Of a stretch of 64,000 bases of DNA, positions 35,423-46,253 are shown piece by piece. The notes under the pieces were generated by a model. That model did no database searches and was not told the origin of the DNA. It saw nothing but the letters and a program-made list of their open reading frames with translations. Made by a program: the position numbers and the translations under genes. Origin of the DNA: Streptomyces ureilyticus (GTDB lineage: Bacteria; Actinomycetota; Actinomycetes; Streptomycetales; Streptomycetaceae). How positions within the stretch are numbered: position 1 is the first letter of the stretch; every line of letters starts with the position of its first letter. Location of the stretch: NCBI RefSeq assembly GCF_011045025.1, contig NZ_JAAKZX010000016.1, positions 19,861 to 83,860 on the forward strand. Direction: 5' to 3'.

Positions 35423-36340
35423 CTACCAGGGCCGCCAGTCCCGAGGCGCGTCGTCATTGCGCAGCCCGGCGATGCGCCGGCGGTACTCGGCCGCCGTCTG
35501 CTCGTCTTCCTGCACGTTCTGCATGAGCCACGTCGTCATGCCGAACTCTTGCAGGCCACGCAGCGTCTCGTACCCCTCCCAGTCGTACAGGTCCCGCCCG
35601 TACGCGGCGACGAAGTCGGCGTACTGCTCGTCGGTCTGCCACCCAAGGCTGTGGTGCTCCACAGCGGTGACCATCAGGTCCCACTCCGGGTGATCGAAAC
35701 AGAAGGCTTCGAAGTCGATCAGGATCACTTGCCCTTGATCGTCCACCATGAGGTTCTGCACATGAGCATCACCGTGCACCGGGCCCTTGGGAGTCTCGAA
35801 CCGCAACTCCGCGTACTTGTCTTGCAGTTCCCGCCACCGCTTCCGCAGGAAGACCTTGTCATCCTCCGGGATCACGGCCCGGTTGAGCCGCAAGTCTTGC
35901 TTGTCGAAGGGCTCGAACGAGGGCAGCTCAAGCCCGTCCGGCACCCTCAGAGAGTGCAGATCCCGCAGGACGCCCCCCAACTCCCCATAGGTCGCCTTCC
36001 GATCACCCTCAACGATCAGATGCCAGAACGTCACCGGGTGCCCCTCGATCACGAACGGCTGCTCAAGATCCTCAACGATACGAGCCGCAGGGAACCCCTC
36101 CTCTGCCAGCCACCGCGAAACGGCCACCTCGACACGCGCTTTCGGCAGCCACTCTTCCCCACGGGCCACACGCACGATCACCGGAGCCGAGGCCAGCCGG
36201 AACAACGCGTTCTCCCCGAGGCGGATCAACTCCGCGCCTCTGTCGTCGAGCCCCGCAGCCCGGCACGCGGCAGCCATCACCCGCGTAGCCCCCGCCGACG
36301 TGAACCCCTCTTCCGAACCCCGAGCAGCGTCAACCGCCAT
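35423..36340 (-). CDS. aminoglycoside-phosphotransferase-family kinase (cargo)
   Basis: The 305-residue protein has the APH/choline-kinase fold. The ATP-side residues lie in VIVRVARGEEW, the catalytic loop is VHGDAHVQNLM (HGDxxxxN), and the metal-binding segment is VILIDFEAFCFDHPEWD. These kinases phosphorylate aminoglycosides, choline, homoserine or other small molecules. Resistance cannot be concluded from sequence alone. The gene is part of the element's cargo and reads away from the low-GC membrane protein gene. Confidence 0.82.
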   Translation of the reverse strand: MAVDAARGSEEGFTSAGATRVMAAACRAAGLDDRGAELIRLGENALFRLASAPVIVRVARGEEWLPKARVEVAVSRWLAEEGFPAARIVEDLEQPFVIEGHPVTFWHLIVEGDRKATYGELGGVLRDLHSLRVPDGLELPSFEPFDKQDLRLNRAVIPEDDKVFLRKRWRELQDKYAELRFETPKGPVHGDAHVQNLMVDDQGQVILIDFEAFCFDHPEWDLMVTAVEHHSLGWQTDEQYADFVAAYGRDLYDWEGYETLRGLQEFGMTTWLMQNVQEDEQTAAEYRRRIAGLRNDDAPRDWRPW

Positions 36341-36655
36341 GCCCGCACCAGCTCCCCTAGTCGCGCGCGATCAACCAGCGCACGCCAACGGGTGACCAAC
36401 CCGACGCACGCCGGACACGACCACGACCGTACCTGCTGCCCATAGCTCGGACGAGGACGTGTAGAGCGTTCACGGCCCTGGTCGAGTTCGCCGCTTCCGG
36501 GGGAGGCAACGCCTGCACGCATAGCAACCTCCGCGCTCACCCGGATGGAGTAATCGTCGCGCCGGGGACTTCCCGCCATGTCGTACTGGAAAGCGCGGTG
36601 GCGGGTGCCACTGCCGCCTGCCAGTGATCTATCTCAGTCAGATGAGGTAACTCCG
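36341..36655. other. 315-bp intergenic region between divergent cargo genes
   Basis: This holds the promoters of the kinase gene (leftward) and the low-GC membrane protein gene (rightward). A leftward open frame of about 100 codons ends inside the kinase gene and contains a CPAC motif, but its composition does not persuade me. The GC content begins to fall near 36620. Confidence 0.35.
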
Positions 36656-37951
36656 GTGCCTGAGAAACAGACCCCAAGGACCAAGAAGAAAGCCCGCTGG
36701 CTAGGAAGCCGGGGAGATAAAAAAGTGCAGCGCGCGGCCGATCTTGCTGCTGAAAGGGCAGTGGAGAGTGTCACTGAGCGGACGGCAGAACAGGCAAGCT
36801 CCAAGGCCCCCTGGCTCGAACTTCCCCTTGCCTGGATTTCCTATCTACGAACAGAGATTGACCGCCAGGAATGCAGGGATGAGGAAGGAGAGGATTGCGA
36901 ACGGAGAAAACTCATCGCTGGCGTCAGGAAGCATCTAAGGATTGCAGAAGCGTCATGCATAGAAAAGCAACGATGGTTCAACCGGTTCAAGAGGGCCAAT
37001 AAGCTAGAACGAATATGGGCCAATGTGCGCGCCGCCGAAGTGAATCTTCTTGCTCTAAGTTCGGACGATGAACTGCGAGCTCGCGGTAGCTACGTCAAGG
37101 CGATGGTGCAAAATTACCTCCAGGAGGGCAGTCCGCAGCGAGACCAAGCAGAGAATGTCCTAAATGAGCTTAGATGCACTCCGCACTGTAAAGATTCATG
37201 CGCGTCCGGACAATCGGTCGGTGAATGTAAGACCTCTCACCACGGGAAAGGAGTTATATCGCCACAGGATCGATTCATCGTGGTTCAGGCACTCGGTATT
37301 TCCTACTGGGCACTCGACATAAGAACGAGGCGAGTTCGAATATTCACCAACATTTTGTGGGTGGCGACCGGATTCACCATGGTGTTCGCGGTATTGATCG
37401 CCGTTTGGGGTGCCATCGATCCACAGACCCTGAGCATGTGCTTTGATCACCCACAGAAGGGTGACCTAATCGTCGATGATCCTCCTAATAGAATGCCTGA
37501 AAGAGTGGTCGTCTGTCCTACGGGGGCGGAAAATGTTCTCAACAGTGAAGCAGCCGATGGGAAACGCTTCCTGGACGACTATGCCGACCCCTTGGACGTC
37601 CTCTCGGTTGAGCTCGCTGGACTTATCGGCGCCGCACTGACGACAATTGCGGCCCTAAGAAGGATACATGACAGCCACACGTCCCCATATGCCCTACCCC
37701 TGGCGGCGGCCACGCTGAAATTTCCCCTAGGAGCGCTATCGGCTTTTGTTGGCGTTGTGTTCATCAGTGGCGCGTTCCTTCCCGGACTGAGCGCACTGGA
37801 CACGCCGATACAGATCCTCGCTTGGGCAGTTCTCTTCGGGGCGGCCCAGCACCTGATAACCCATCTTATCGACGAAAAGGCACAAACGACATTGGCCAGC
37901 ATCGGAAAACCACCTAATCCCCCGGGGGTGACACCAGCGGATGGACATTAG
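36656..37951 (+). CDS. unrecognised membrane protein of low GC content (cargo)
   Basis: I do not recognise this protein. From the GTG at 36656, 6 bases after GAGGTAA, it has 431 residues; the ATG at 36578 lacks such a site. The N-terminal third is charged (TPRTKKKARWLGSRGDKK, then an Ala/Glu/Arg-rich helix). A soluble Cys-rich stretch follows (CTPHCKDSC, GECKTSHHG). About four membrane helices come next: FTNILWVATGFTMVFAVLIAVWG, LAGLIGAALTTIAAL, the LGALSAFVGVVFISGAFL region and IQILAWAVLFGAAQHLI. Between the first two is an extracytoplasmic loop of some 80 residues with two cysteines. Base composition is near 50-55% GC, far below the neighbours, indicating recent acquisition. A phage-defence or immunity role is possible but unsupported. 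Confidence 0.65.
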   Translation: MPEKQTPRTKKKARWLGSRGDKKVQRAADLAAERAVESVTERTAEQASSKAPWLELPLAWISYLRTEIDRQECRDEEGEDCERRKLIAGVRKHLRIAEASCIEKQRWFNRFKRANKLERIWANVRAAEVNLLALSSDDELRARGSYVKAMVQNYLQEGSPQRDQAENVLNELRCTPHCKDSCASGQSVGECKTSHHGKGVISPQDRFIVVQALGISYWALDIRTRRVRIFTNILWVATGFTMVFAVLIAVWGAIDPQTLSMCFDHPQKGDLIVDDPPNRMPERVVVCPTGAENVLNSEAADGKRFLDDYADPLDVLSVELAGLIGAALTTIAALRRIHDSHTSPYALPLAAATLKFPLGALSAFVGVVFISGAFLPGLSALDTPIQILAWAVLFGAAQHLITHLIDEKAQTTLASIGKPPNPPGVTPADGH

Positions 37952-37990
37952 CAGTGCGCCATAATGCCAGCCATCGTTCATTACCGAAGA

Positions 37991-38125
37991 TTACCGGCCG
38001 TAGATCACCTCGCCTGACAAGTGCGAGAACAGCTTAAGCGCCACGTAAACTTCCTCACATGATGCCCCCGTCTGCTGCTCGAGGAGGTCGGCCACCCCGT
38101 GGCCAGGAGGCGGTGGTATACCCAT
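37991..38125 (-). CDS. possible 44-residue small protein
   Basis: A minus-strand frame from the ATG at 38125 encodes MGIPPPPGHGVADLLEQQTG then ASCEEVYVALKLFSHLSGEV and IYGR. GAGGGTGAG lies 8 bases upstream and could be its ribosome-binding site. The frame is open somewhat further upstream to a TAG, so it could also be the tail of a decayed gene. It lies between the low-GC membrane protein gene and the pentapeptide-repeat gene. Confidence 0.35.
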   Translation of the reverse strand: MGIPPPPGHGVADLLEQQTGASCEEVYVALKLFSHLSGEVIYGR

Positions 38126-38202
38126 GCCCGCAAGCTCACCCTCTTCTGCCGAGTGACATAAGGAGGCTTGCTACCCAGCCGCCCACTACGCGCCCAGGCA
38201 CA

Positions 38203-39336
38203 TCACTCACGAGCTCGAATTGAGGAGAGGCTCCCTTTGGCCTTCTCAAGCTCTTCGAAACCAATACTTGGAGGAAGGTCTTTGATATCAGCCAGTACTG
38301 CAACGGAAAGTTGTTCGATCCGCAAGCCTTCAGAACGGGACAGATCTACGTCCTTGAGAACGGCACCCGTAAAGTCAGCGTCGTGAAACTCAGCGGACGG
38401 CACTTGAGTGTGAAGGAAGGCAGCGCCCTGAAGGTTGGCTTCCCTCAGCCGAGCCCGCTCCATATTGGCGTAAGAGAAGACGGCATTCCTCGCGTCGGCC
38501 TGCCATAGCGCGGTTTCCTCCATACCAGCCTGGTAGAAGATCGCGCCGTTGAGGTGTGTGAAGGAGAAGTCGGCCTTGTGAAGTGCAGCGCCCTGGAAGA
38601 CCGCATCCCGCAGAAAGGCTCGTGCGAAGTGAGCCCGCTGCAAGCGGGCGCCCCTCAGGTCGACCTGATCGAGCTTGGCATCGCTCAAGTCCGCACCACG
38701 GAGATCTGTGTGACGAAGGTCGATGTATGAGGGGCCGTCACCATGGATCGGTCGCCGCCCAAGGACAGTTAGCGCAGCCTGTACGTCCTCATCAGGCTTG
38801 ACGTCCTTCTCGTCAGCGCCCTCTTCGTTCCCAGCGGCGGCGCGCTCTCGGACAAAGGCGGCCAGCACTTCGATGACGGTTGCGTGATCTTTCTTGGAGT
38901 CCCTCATGATTCGTTCTAGCGCGTAGATGCCGCCGAGTCGTTCCGTGAGGTTCTCGGACGCCAGCAGCTTAATCGCTTCAACGTACCTTTCCGTGACCTG
39001 GCCTTCACGGATTAGTTCAGACTGTTCTTGATCACGGATCCTCGTATGCTCAAACTGCTCCTGAACTTGCTCGTATTGCCGCAGACCCAAGACGTGGTTG
39101 CGATGCGTGTAGTAGAGGCTGACAGCCGCTACCGCCCCCACGCCAAGCGCAACGAGCATGGTGCGGAAGCCGGTGATGACGACGCCGTCAGCAGGTTGAA
39201 GGTCCTTGCTGCGGAGGTGGGCTCCATCGACCCACCAGGGGCCGTGCCACAGCAGGAGGACGTACCCGGTAACTGCCAGTGCAAGGACCACGGTGAAGGC
39301 GATCCGCTTCATCTTCGACTTCATGCGAAGCAGCAT
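38203..39336 (-). CDS. membrane-anchored pentapeptide-repeat protein (cargo)
   Basis: The 377-residue protein has two N-terminal membrane helices (FTVVLALAVTGYVLLLW and TMLVALGVGAVAAVSLYY). A coiled-coil linker (QYEQVQEQFEHTRIRDQEQSELIREGQ) and a helical RLGGIYALERIMRDSKKDHATVIEVLAAFVRERA segment follow. A run of A(D/N)LxX repeats then extends from about residue 225 (DLRGADLSDAKLDQVDLRGARL) to about 345. Such proteins are common in Streptomyces, and the helical segment is typical. I start at the ATG at 39336, with GGAGGAAG upstream; the frame extends further. The function is unknown; a repeat helix facing the cytoplasm is inferred. Confidence 0.75.
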   Translation of the reverse strand: MLLRMKSKMKRIAFTVVLALAVTGYVLLLWHGPWWVDGAHLRSKDLQPADGVVITGFRTMLVALGVGAVAAVSLYYTHRNHVLGLRQYEQVQEQFEHTRIRDQEQSELIREGQVTERYVEAIKLLASENLTERLGGIYALERIMRDSKKDHATVIEVLAAFVRERAAAGNEEGADEKDVKPDEDVQAALTVLGRRPIHGDGPSYIDLRHTDLRGADLSDAKLDQVDLRGARLQRAHFARAFLRDAVFQGAALHKADFSFTHLNGAIFYQAGMEETALWQADARNAVFSYANMERARLREANLQGAAFLHTQVPSAEFHDADFTGAVLKDVDLSRSEGLRIEQLSVAVLADIKDLPPSIGFEELEKAKGSLSSIRARE

Positions 39337-39468
39337 GACCCTTGCCGCTTCCTCCAGCCTCGGAAAAGTGAAGTTCAGAGCAGAAGTTGAGGTCGGGGAG
39401 ACGCGGTGGTCTGCACTCCCGGTCGGCTGTAAGACCGACCAGAGAGCACGGACCACCGGCAGGTGAGC

Positions 39469-41432
<1,964 letters not shown>

Positions 41433-41510
41433 GCAAAAGGTCCCTCCACGCTAGCGTCATGTTGGGCGCGCTGAACAGTGGGCCCCTTCTGTTCTTGCGA
41501 TGATCGGTCG

Positions 41511-42941
41511 GTGACTACAACGCATCAGCCCCCGCTTCCCCCGTCCGAACCGCCGCAGGGGCCCGGCCCCGGCGACAACCACGGCTCCGGCGACGGTCAT
41601 GGCCACAGCCATGCACATAGCCATGGCCATGGCCCTCCAGCCCCCGTCTCCAAACACTTGCGCAAGGTCATCGCCGCGGTGCTGATTCCCTTCGCCACGG
41701 CGGTCGTCGTGGGCCTGGCCGTGCTGTGGCCCGGCGGTGCCCCACCCCATGAACGCACCGGCGTCGGTTTCGACCGGCAGACCCAGCAGGCCACGGTGAC
41801 CAAGGTCGACGAGGTGGACTGCAAGTCCGTCAATGCCTCGGGTGGAACGCCGACCGGCGACACCTCGACCGCCGAGGGATCCTCCGCTCAGCAGCAGGCG
41901 ACCGGCGTCTGCAAGAAGGCGACGGTCCGGGTCGACACCGGCAAGGACAAGGGCCGTACCTTCACGGAGATCGTCCAGCCGGACTCGTCTCGGCAGCTGA
42001 GCCAGGGGCAGGAGGTGATCGTGGCGTATGCGCCCGACGCCCCCAGGGACCTCCAGTACTCGGTCACCGACGTGAACCGCAGGCTCCCGATGGCGCTGCT
42101 TGCAGGGATCTTCGCGATCGCCGTGGTCGTGGTGGGCCGGATGCGCGGAGTCATGGCGCTGATCTCGCTGGCCGTCAGCTTCCTTCTTCTGACGTTCTTC
42201 ATCCTGCCCGCGATACTTCAGGGCTCGAATCCCCTGGTAGTGGCGGTCGTCGGGGCGAGCGCGATCATGCTGATCGCCCTCTACGCCTGCCATGGACTGT
42301 CCGCCCGAACATCGGTCGCGGTGCTCGGCACCCTGGTCTCGCTCCTGCTGATCGGGATTCTCGGGTCACTGTTCATCGACTGGTCCGCGCTCACCGGCAA
42401 CACGGACGACAACACCGGTCTGATCCATGGCCTCTATCCGAGCATCGACATGAGCGGTCTGCTGCTCGCGGGCGTCATCATCGGTTCGCTCGGTGTACTC
42501 GACGATGTAACGGTGACGCAGACGTCGGCGGTCTGGGAGCTGCACGCGGCCAATCCGTCGATGGGTCGGCGCGGGCTGTACCGCGCGGGCATCCGTATCG
42601 GCCGGGACCACATCGCGTCCGTGGTCAACACGCTCGTCCTCGCGTATGCGGGCGCCGCACTTCCCCTATTGCTGCTGTTCTCCATCGCTCAGAGCGGCGT
42701 AGGGACGGTGGCCAACAGTGAGCTGGTCGCCGAGGAGATCGTGCGCACGCTCGTCGGCTCAATCGGCCTGGTCGCCTCCGTGCCGGTCACTACGGCCCTG
42801 GCCGCTCTCGTGGTCTCGGCGGACCGCCCCGGCTCTGCGTCTGAGGCACAGACGCCGACGTCGGCACGAGCACCGGAGCAGGCACAAGCGGGCGTCAGGA
42901 CGCCGGTACTCGGGGGGAAGGGCCGCCGCCGCAAGCGCTGA
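41511..42941 (+). CDS. YibE/F-family membrane protein with His-rich N-terminus
   Basis: From the GTG at 41511 the protein has 476 residues. The N-terminus is proline-rich and then histidine-rich (GHGHSHAHSHGHG, about residues 25-40), which suggests metal binding. A membrane helix, an extracytoplasmic domain (about 75-190) and then seven or so helices of the YibE/F type follow, with MRGVMALISLAVSFLLLTFFILP and GVIIGSLGVLDDVTVTQTSAVWEL. YibE/F proteins are putative permeases of unknown substrate. The gene is divergent from thiC and convergent with ssgA. Confidence 0.85.
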   Translation: MTTTHQPPLPPSEPPQGPGPGDNHGSGDGHGHSHAHSHGHGPPAPVSKHLRKVIAAVLIPFATAVVVGLAVLWPGGAPPHERTGVGFDRQTQQATVTKVDEVDCKSVNASGGTPTGDTSTAEGSSAQQQATGVCKKATVRVDTGKDKGRTFTEIVQPDSSRQLSQGQEVIVAYAPDAPRDLQYSVTDVNRRLPMALLAGIFAIAVVVVGRMRGVMALISLAVSFLLLTFFILPAILQGSNPLVVAVVGASAIMLIALYACHGLSARTSVAVLGTLVSLLLIGILGSLFIDWSALTGNTDDNTGLIHGLYPSIDMSGLLLAGVIIGSLGVLDDVTVTQTSAVWELHAANPSMGRRGLYRAGIRIGRDHIASVVNTLVLAYAGAALPLLLLFSIAQSGVGTVANSELVAEEIVRTLVGSIGLVASVPVTTALAALVVSADRPGSASEAQTPTSARAPEQAQAGVRTPVLGGKGRRRKR

Positions 42942-42971
42942 AGCGTTACGGCACCCTGTGCACCGTACGAT

Positions 42972-43379
42972 TCAACCCGCGCTCTGTTCCTCCGCCAGGA
43001 TGCGGTCCAGGGCCTCGTCGAGATGTGTGTCGAAGTCGGCGAGGGAGTGCTCCTGGCCCAGTGGCACCAGCTTGTCCGTGCGGTCGAGGAACGCCACGAG
43101 CGGCACCGCACCGCAGCGGAACAGCGCCTGGTCGACGCCCACTTGGAGCCGGATCAGCACATCACCGAACCCCTCCGAGCCGGCGGGCGAGATGTGCACA
43201 TCACCGACCCCACACGGTCGCCCCACGCCGTCGATCAGCAGCTCCCGGCCGAACGCCCAGGTCACCGGGGCATCGCCGGGCAGGTGGAAAGTCAGCCGCA
43301 CGGCGTAGGGATCACAGGTCTCGTATCGAAGCTCCACCGGGATGCGGAAGGAGAGCTCCTCCGACACAAGAAAGCTCAT
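42972..43379 (-). CDS. ssgA: sporulation cell-division activator SsgA
   Basis: From the ATG at 43379 (MSFLVSEELSFRIPVELRYE) the protein has 135 residues, the usual SsgA size. FHLPGDAPVTWAFGRELLIDG and PLVAFLDRTDKLVPLGQEH match SsgA closely. SsgA-like proteins are found only in sporulating actinomycetes; SsgA activates sporulation-specific division and branching by helping localise SsgB and FtsZ. The frame extends 11 codons upstream, but the family start is at MSF. The upstream gene ssgR encodes its activator, as in S. coelicolor. Confidence 0.95.
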   Translation of the reverse strand: MSFLVSEELSFRIPVELRYETCDPYAVRLTFHLPGDAPVTWAFGRELLIDGVGRPCGVGDVHISPAGSEGFGDVLIRLQVGVDQALFRCGAVPLVAFLDRTDKLVPLGQEHSLADFDTHLDEALDRILAEEQSAG

Positions 43380-43511
43380 CATGATCTCTGCCTGTACTAC
43401 TGACTCGCGCATCGCCTACCCCGCCGTCTGACGTCGACTGGCCAGGAACCATCCACCTGACACTGCTGGCATCTTGCTGAACGTACACACCAGATCACAA
43501 GGAGTGAGTTT

Positions 43512-44315
43512 TCAGATGCTGATAGAGAGGGCGAGCGTCCCTGGCAGCCTGCCGATCTCGTTCTGCAACTGCCGTGCCGCCGGCAGCAGTCGGTCCGCCT
43601 GGTGGGCGGGCAGTGAGATGGCCATCGAGCCGACCGTGGTGCCCGCGATGATCGGAATCGCGGCGCAGACCGTCCCCAACGCGTATTCCTGACGCTCGAC
43701 CACGGGCTGCATGCGTTTGGTCCCGTCGAGGCGCCGCAACAGAATGTGATTGTCACGCACCGTGTACGGAGTGATCGACTGCACGGGATACCGGTCGAGG
43801 TGGTCGCGGCGGGCCTCCTCGTCGAGCTGGGACAGCAGGCACTGGCCGATTGCGTGGGCGTGCCCGGTCTCGCGGAAGTCGGCCCACTCCTCGACCGCCG
43901 GATTGGCGGGGGTGTCGGCGACGCACTGGACGTCGATCTCGCCCTCTCGGTAGATCGCGTAGTACACGGGCACCCCGATCGAATCGCGCCACTGCGCGAG
44001 CGCCTCGACAACCGTGCTGCGACGTTTCTGCCGGGCCGCGCTGCTGCTGAGCCGCTCGGCCGCCTCACCGAGGAAGAACAGACCCTTGTCGCGGCGCAGA
44101 TACCCTTCGTGCGCCAGGGTGCGCAGCAGGTGATACGCCGTGGGCAGCGCGAGGTGGGCCTCGCGGGCCAGCTGCTTGGCGGGCGCCCCGTGCTCGTGCT
44201 GGGCGGCGGATTCCAGGAGGCGCATCGCACGCTGCACGGATCCGATGAGTGTCGTGGGGTTCGGCTCAGTGGAGGGGGCGTTCTCTTCTGGGGATGCGGT
44301 GTCAGCAGTGGCCAA
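43512..44315 (-). CDS. ssgR: IclR-family activator of ssgA
   Basis: The 267-residue protein has an N-terminal winged HTH (about 25-80, LIGSVQRAMRLLESAAQHEHGAPAKQLAREAHLALPTAYHLLRTL) and a C-terminal IclR effector-binding domain (about 95-260). Its position directly upstream of ssgA, reading in the same direction with a 132-bp gap, is that of SsgR. In S. coelicolor SsgR is needed for ssgA transcription. The intergenic gap is the likely SsgR target. Confidence 0.93.
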   Translation of the reverse strand: MATADTASPEENAPSTEPNPTTLIGSVQRAMRLLESAAQHEHGAPAKQLAREAHLALPTAYHLLRTLAHEGYLRRDKGLFFLGEAAERLSSSAARQKRRSTVVEALAQWRDSIGVPVYYAIYREGEIDVQCVADTPANPAVEEWADFRETGHAHAIGQCLLSQLDEEARRDHLDRYPVQSITPYTVRDNHILLRRLDGTKRMQPVVERQEYALGTVCAAIPIIAGTTVGSMAISLPAHQADRLLPAARQLQNEIGRLPGTLALSISI

Positions 44316-44490
44316 GGGTCACTCCCTAAGCGCGAGGGGGCCACCCGTGCGGGGGTGTCACGGGAGGGGTCTGTGCGCCGCCCGCGGGGATCAACCCCGC
44401 GTCGAATTCCGGACTTTAACCGTCCGCCACCGCTCGCGGACGGCCTGGCCCGAAACTTCCCTCCCCCGAGGGAATCGTTGATTCCTGTTA

Positions 44491-44511
44491 TTGCCGACCG
44501 ATTGTCGGCAA
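44491..44511 (-). terminator. stem-loop, possible terminator
   Basis: TTGCCGAC (44491-44498) and GTCGGCAA (44504-44511) form a perfect 8-bp stem with a 5-base loop, downstream of the small membrane protein gene at 44582 and upstream of ssgR. It could end the first transcript or act in the ssgR leader. Confidence 0.4.
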
Positions 44512-44581
44512 CCCCGGCGGAAGCCCCTCCGCTCGCTTCCGCCACACACGACCTACTCCACGACCTGCTCCACCAGGCGCT

Positions 44582-44794
44582 CTACCAGTCGCTTCGCGAT
44601 GACGAGCTCGCCATGAACTTCCGTACGACGTACATGACTCCGCCGACCAGCGCCACGAACACCAGCACTTTGAAGAGCAGGCCGATCACGAACCCGACGA
44701 CGCTCGCTATCACTCCGCCGAACACGACCAGAGCGATGACCGGCACCACGACCCACTTCACCCACCACGGCATCCCCGCGAAGATCTCACGCAT
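44582..44794 (-). CDS. small membrane protein (DUF5326-like)
   Basis: The 70-residue protein MREIFAGMPWWVKWVVVPVI continues into one long hydrophobic region (residues 12-58), probably two membrane helices, and ends in a Ser/Arg tail. AAGGAAAC before the ATG at 44794 serves as ribosome-binding site. It is a conserved neighbour of ssgR in Streptomyces. Function unknown. Confidence 0.75.
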   Translation of the reverse strand: MREIFAGMPWWVKWVVVPVIALVVFGGVIASVVGFVIGLLFKVLVFVALVGGVMYVVRKFMASSSSRSDW

Positions 44795-44954
44795 CGCTCT
44801 TGTTTCCTTGTCTCTCTGCCCGCCGCCCCTGCTGAGGGGTCGACGAGTCTCGAATGTCCTGCCTTCGATGCTAGGCGCGACAGGGGTGCCGACGGAGGCT
44901 CGGCACCCCTTGTCCTCCCCTGATCGTTCCCCTAGGGAACCCTGAGACGGGACC

Positions 44955-45272
44955 TCAGCTCTCGGGCGGAGAGAAGACCACCAGAACCCGCAGATCCTCG
45001 CTGATGTGGTGGAACTTGTGGGCCACCCCCGCGGGCACATAGACGACGCTGCCGCGCGCCACCTGCGTCGTCTCCATGCCCACCGTGATCGCGGCACGGC
45101 CGCTGACGACGAAGTACACCTCGTCCTGGCGGTGGGGCTGCTGCGGGTCCTGCGTGCCCGCGTTCAGCGCGTACAGGCCGACCGACATGTTCTTCTCGCG
45201 TAGAAACTGGAGATACGCACCGTCGTTGGCGGCGCGTTCCGCCTCCAGTTCGTCCAGCCGGAATGCCTTCAT
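44955..45272 (-). CDS. cupin-domain protein
   Basis: The 105-residue single-domain cupin starts MKAFRLDELEAER at 45272. The two metal-binding cupin motifs are visible as PQQPHRQDEVYFVVSG and PAGVAHKFHH. Cupins of this size are often sugar- or small-molecule-modifying enzymes or sensors; the substrate is unknown. It is divergent from the holin-like gene. Confidence 0.82.
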   Translation of the reverse strand: MKAFRLDELEAERAANDGAYLQFLREKNMSVGLYALNAGTQDPQQPHRQDEVYFVVSGRAAITVGMETTQVARGSVVYVPAGVAHKFHHISEDLRVLVVFSPPES

Positions 45273-45320
45273 CGCCCTCGTCCGCACTCGTTACCGATCT
45301 CGTCTGCCACGATCAGACAC

Positions 45321-45698
45321 ATGAAGAATTTCGTAGTCAAGACGATCGCCAACGCGGGCGCTCTCGCCGTCGCCGTTTGGCTTCTCGACAAAATCACCCT
45401 GACCGGCGACAGCACGGGCAAGGAGATCGGCACCCTGCTCCTCGTGGCACTGGTCTTCGGCCTGGTGAACTTCCTGGTCAAGCCGATCGTGAAGGTGCTC
45501 ACCTTCCCGCTGTTCATCCTCACTCTCGGCCTGATCACCCTGGTGATCAACGCTCTGATGCTGCTGCTCACCTCATGGCTCGCGGACAAGCTCGACCTGA
45601 GCTTCCATGTCGAGGGATTCTGGACCGCCGTCCTGGGCGGCCTGATCATCTCGATCGTCTCCTGGGCGCTGAATGTCGTCCTCCCCGACAAGGACTGA
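45321..45698 (+). CDS. phage-holin-like four-helix membrane protein
   Basis: The 125-residue protein has four hydrophobic helices (NAGALAVAVWLLDKI, GTLLLVALVFGLVNFLV, TFPLFILTLGLITLVINALMLLL and VLGGLIISIVSWALNVVL). The KPIVKVLTFPLFILTLGL signature marks the phage holin family IV / Mycobact_4TMs group of chromosomal proteins. Actual holin activity is not implied. It lies 9 bases before ptpA and may be co-transcribed with it. Confidence 0.85.
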   Translation: MKNFVVKTIANAGALAVAVWLLDKITLTGDSTGKEIGTLLLVALVFGLVNFLVKPIVKVLTFPLFILTLGLITLVINALMLLLTSWLADKLDLSFHVEGFWTAVLGGLIISIVSWALNVVLPDKD

Positions 45699-45707
45699 GC
45701 GATCCTG

Positions 45708-46253
45708 ATGCCCTATCGCGTGTGCTTTGTCTGCACCGGCAACATCTGCCGCTCCCCGATGGCCGAATCCGTCTTCCGCGCACGTGTGGCGGAGGCCGGG
45801 CTCGACGGACTGGTCGAGGTGGACAGCGCCGGCACCGGCGGCTGGCATGAGGGTGACGGCGCCGACCCGCGTACGGTCTCCGTCCTGGAGGCGAACGGCT
45901 ACGACTGCGACCACACTGCCCGCCAGTTCCGGGCCTCGTGGTTCGCCCGGCTCGACCTGGTCATCGCGCTCGACACTGGCCATTTGGAGGCCCTGCGACG
46001 CCTCGCGCCGACCTCAGCGGAAGCGGAGAAGGTCCGGCTGCTGCGCTCGTACTCCCGCCCGTCGCCCGAACACCACCCCTCAAGGAGTGCTTCGCACGCC
46101 CCTTCTGATGAATCCGCAGGCCACGACCTCGACGTACCTGACCCCTACTACGGCGGCATGGACGGCTTCGAGGAGTGCCTTGAGATGGTGGAGGCGGCGA
46201 GTGTGGGGCTGCTCGCTGCGGTTCAGGAGCAGGTGGAGGGACGGGCCGCATGA
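45708..46253 (+). CDS. ptpA: low-molecular-weight protein-tyrosine phosphatase
   Basis: The 181-residue phosphatase has the P-loop VCTGNICRSPMAES (CX5R) at residues 8-18 and the acid loop DPYYGG near 145. It is about 20 residues longer than E. coli Wzb-type enzymes because of an insert (HHPSRSASHAPSDESAGHDL) just before the acid loop. S. coelicolor PtpA of this locus dephosphorylates proteins and affects secondary metabolism (recalled literature). It overlaps the next gene by 4 bases. Confidence 0.93.
   Translation: MPYRVCFVCTGNICRSPMAESVFRARVAEAGLDGLVEVDSAGTGGWHEGDGADPRTVSVLEANGYDCDHTARQFRASWFARLDLVIALDTGHLEALRRLAPTSAEAEKVRLLRSYSRPSPEHHPSRSASHAPSDESAGHDLDVPDPYYGGMDGFEECLEMVEAASVGLLAAVQEQVEGRAA

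Noticed and set aside
36277..36522. Leftward frame with a CPAC motif upstream of the APH-like kinase
   Set aside because: Overlaps the kinase start by 64 bases, is Arg-rich throughout and resembles noise at high GC.
45321..45698. Holin-like gene as a sign of a prophage
   Set aside because: The protein belongs to a chromosomal four-helix family, and no lysis, capsid or tail gene is nearby.
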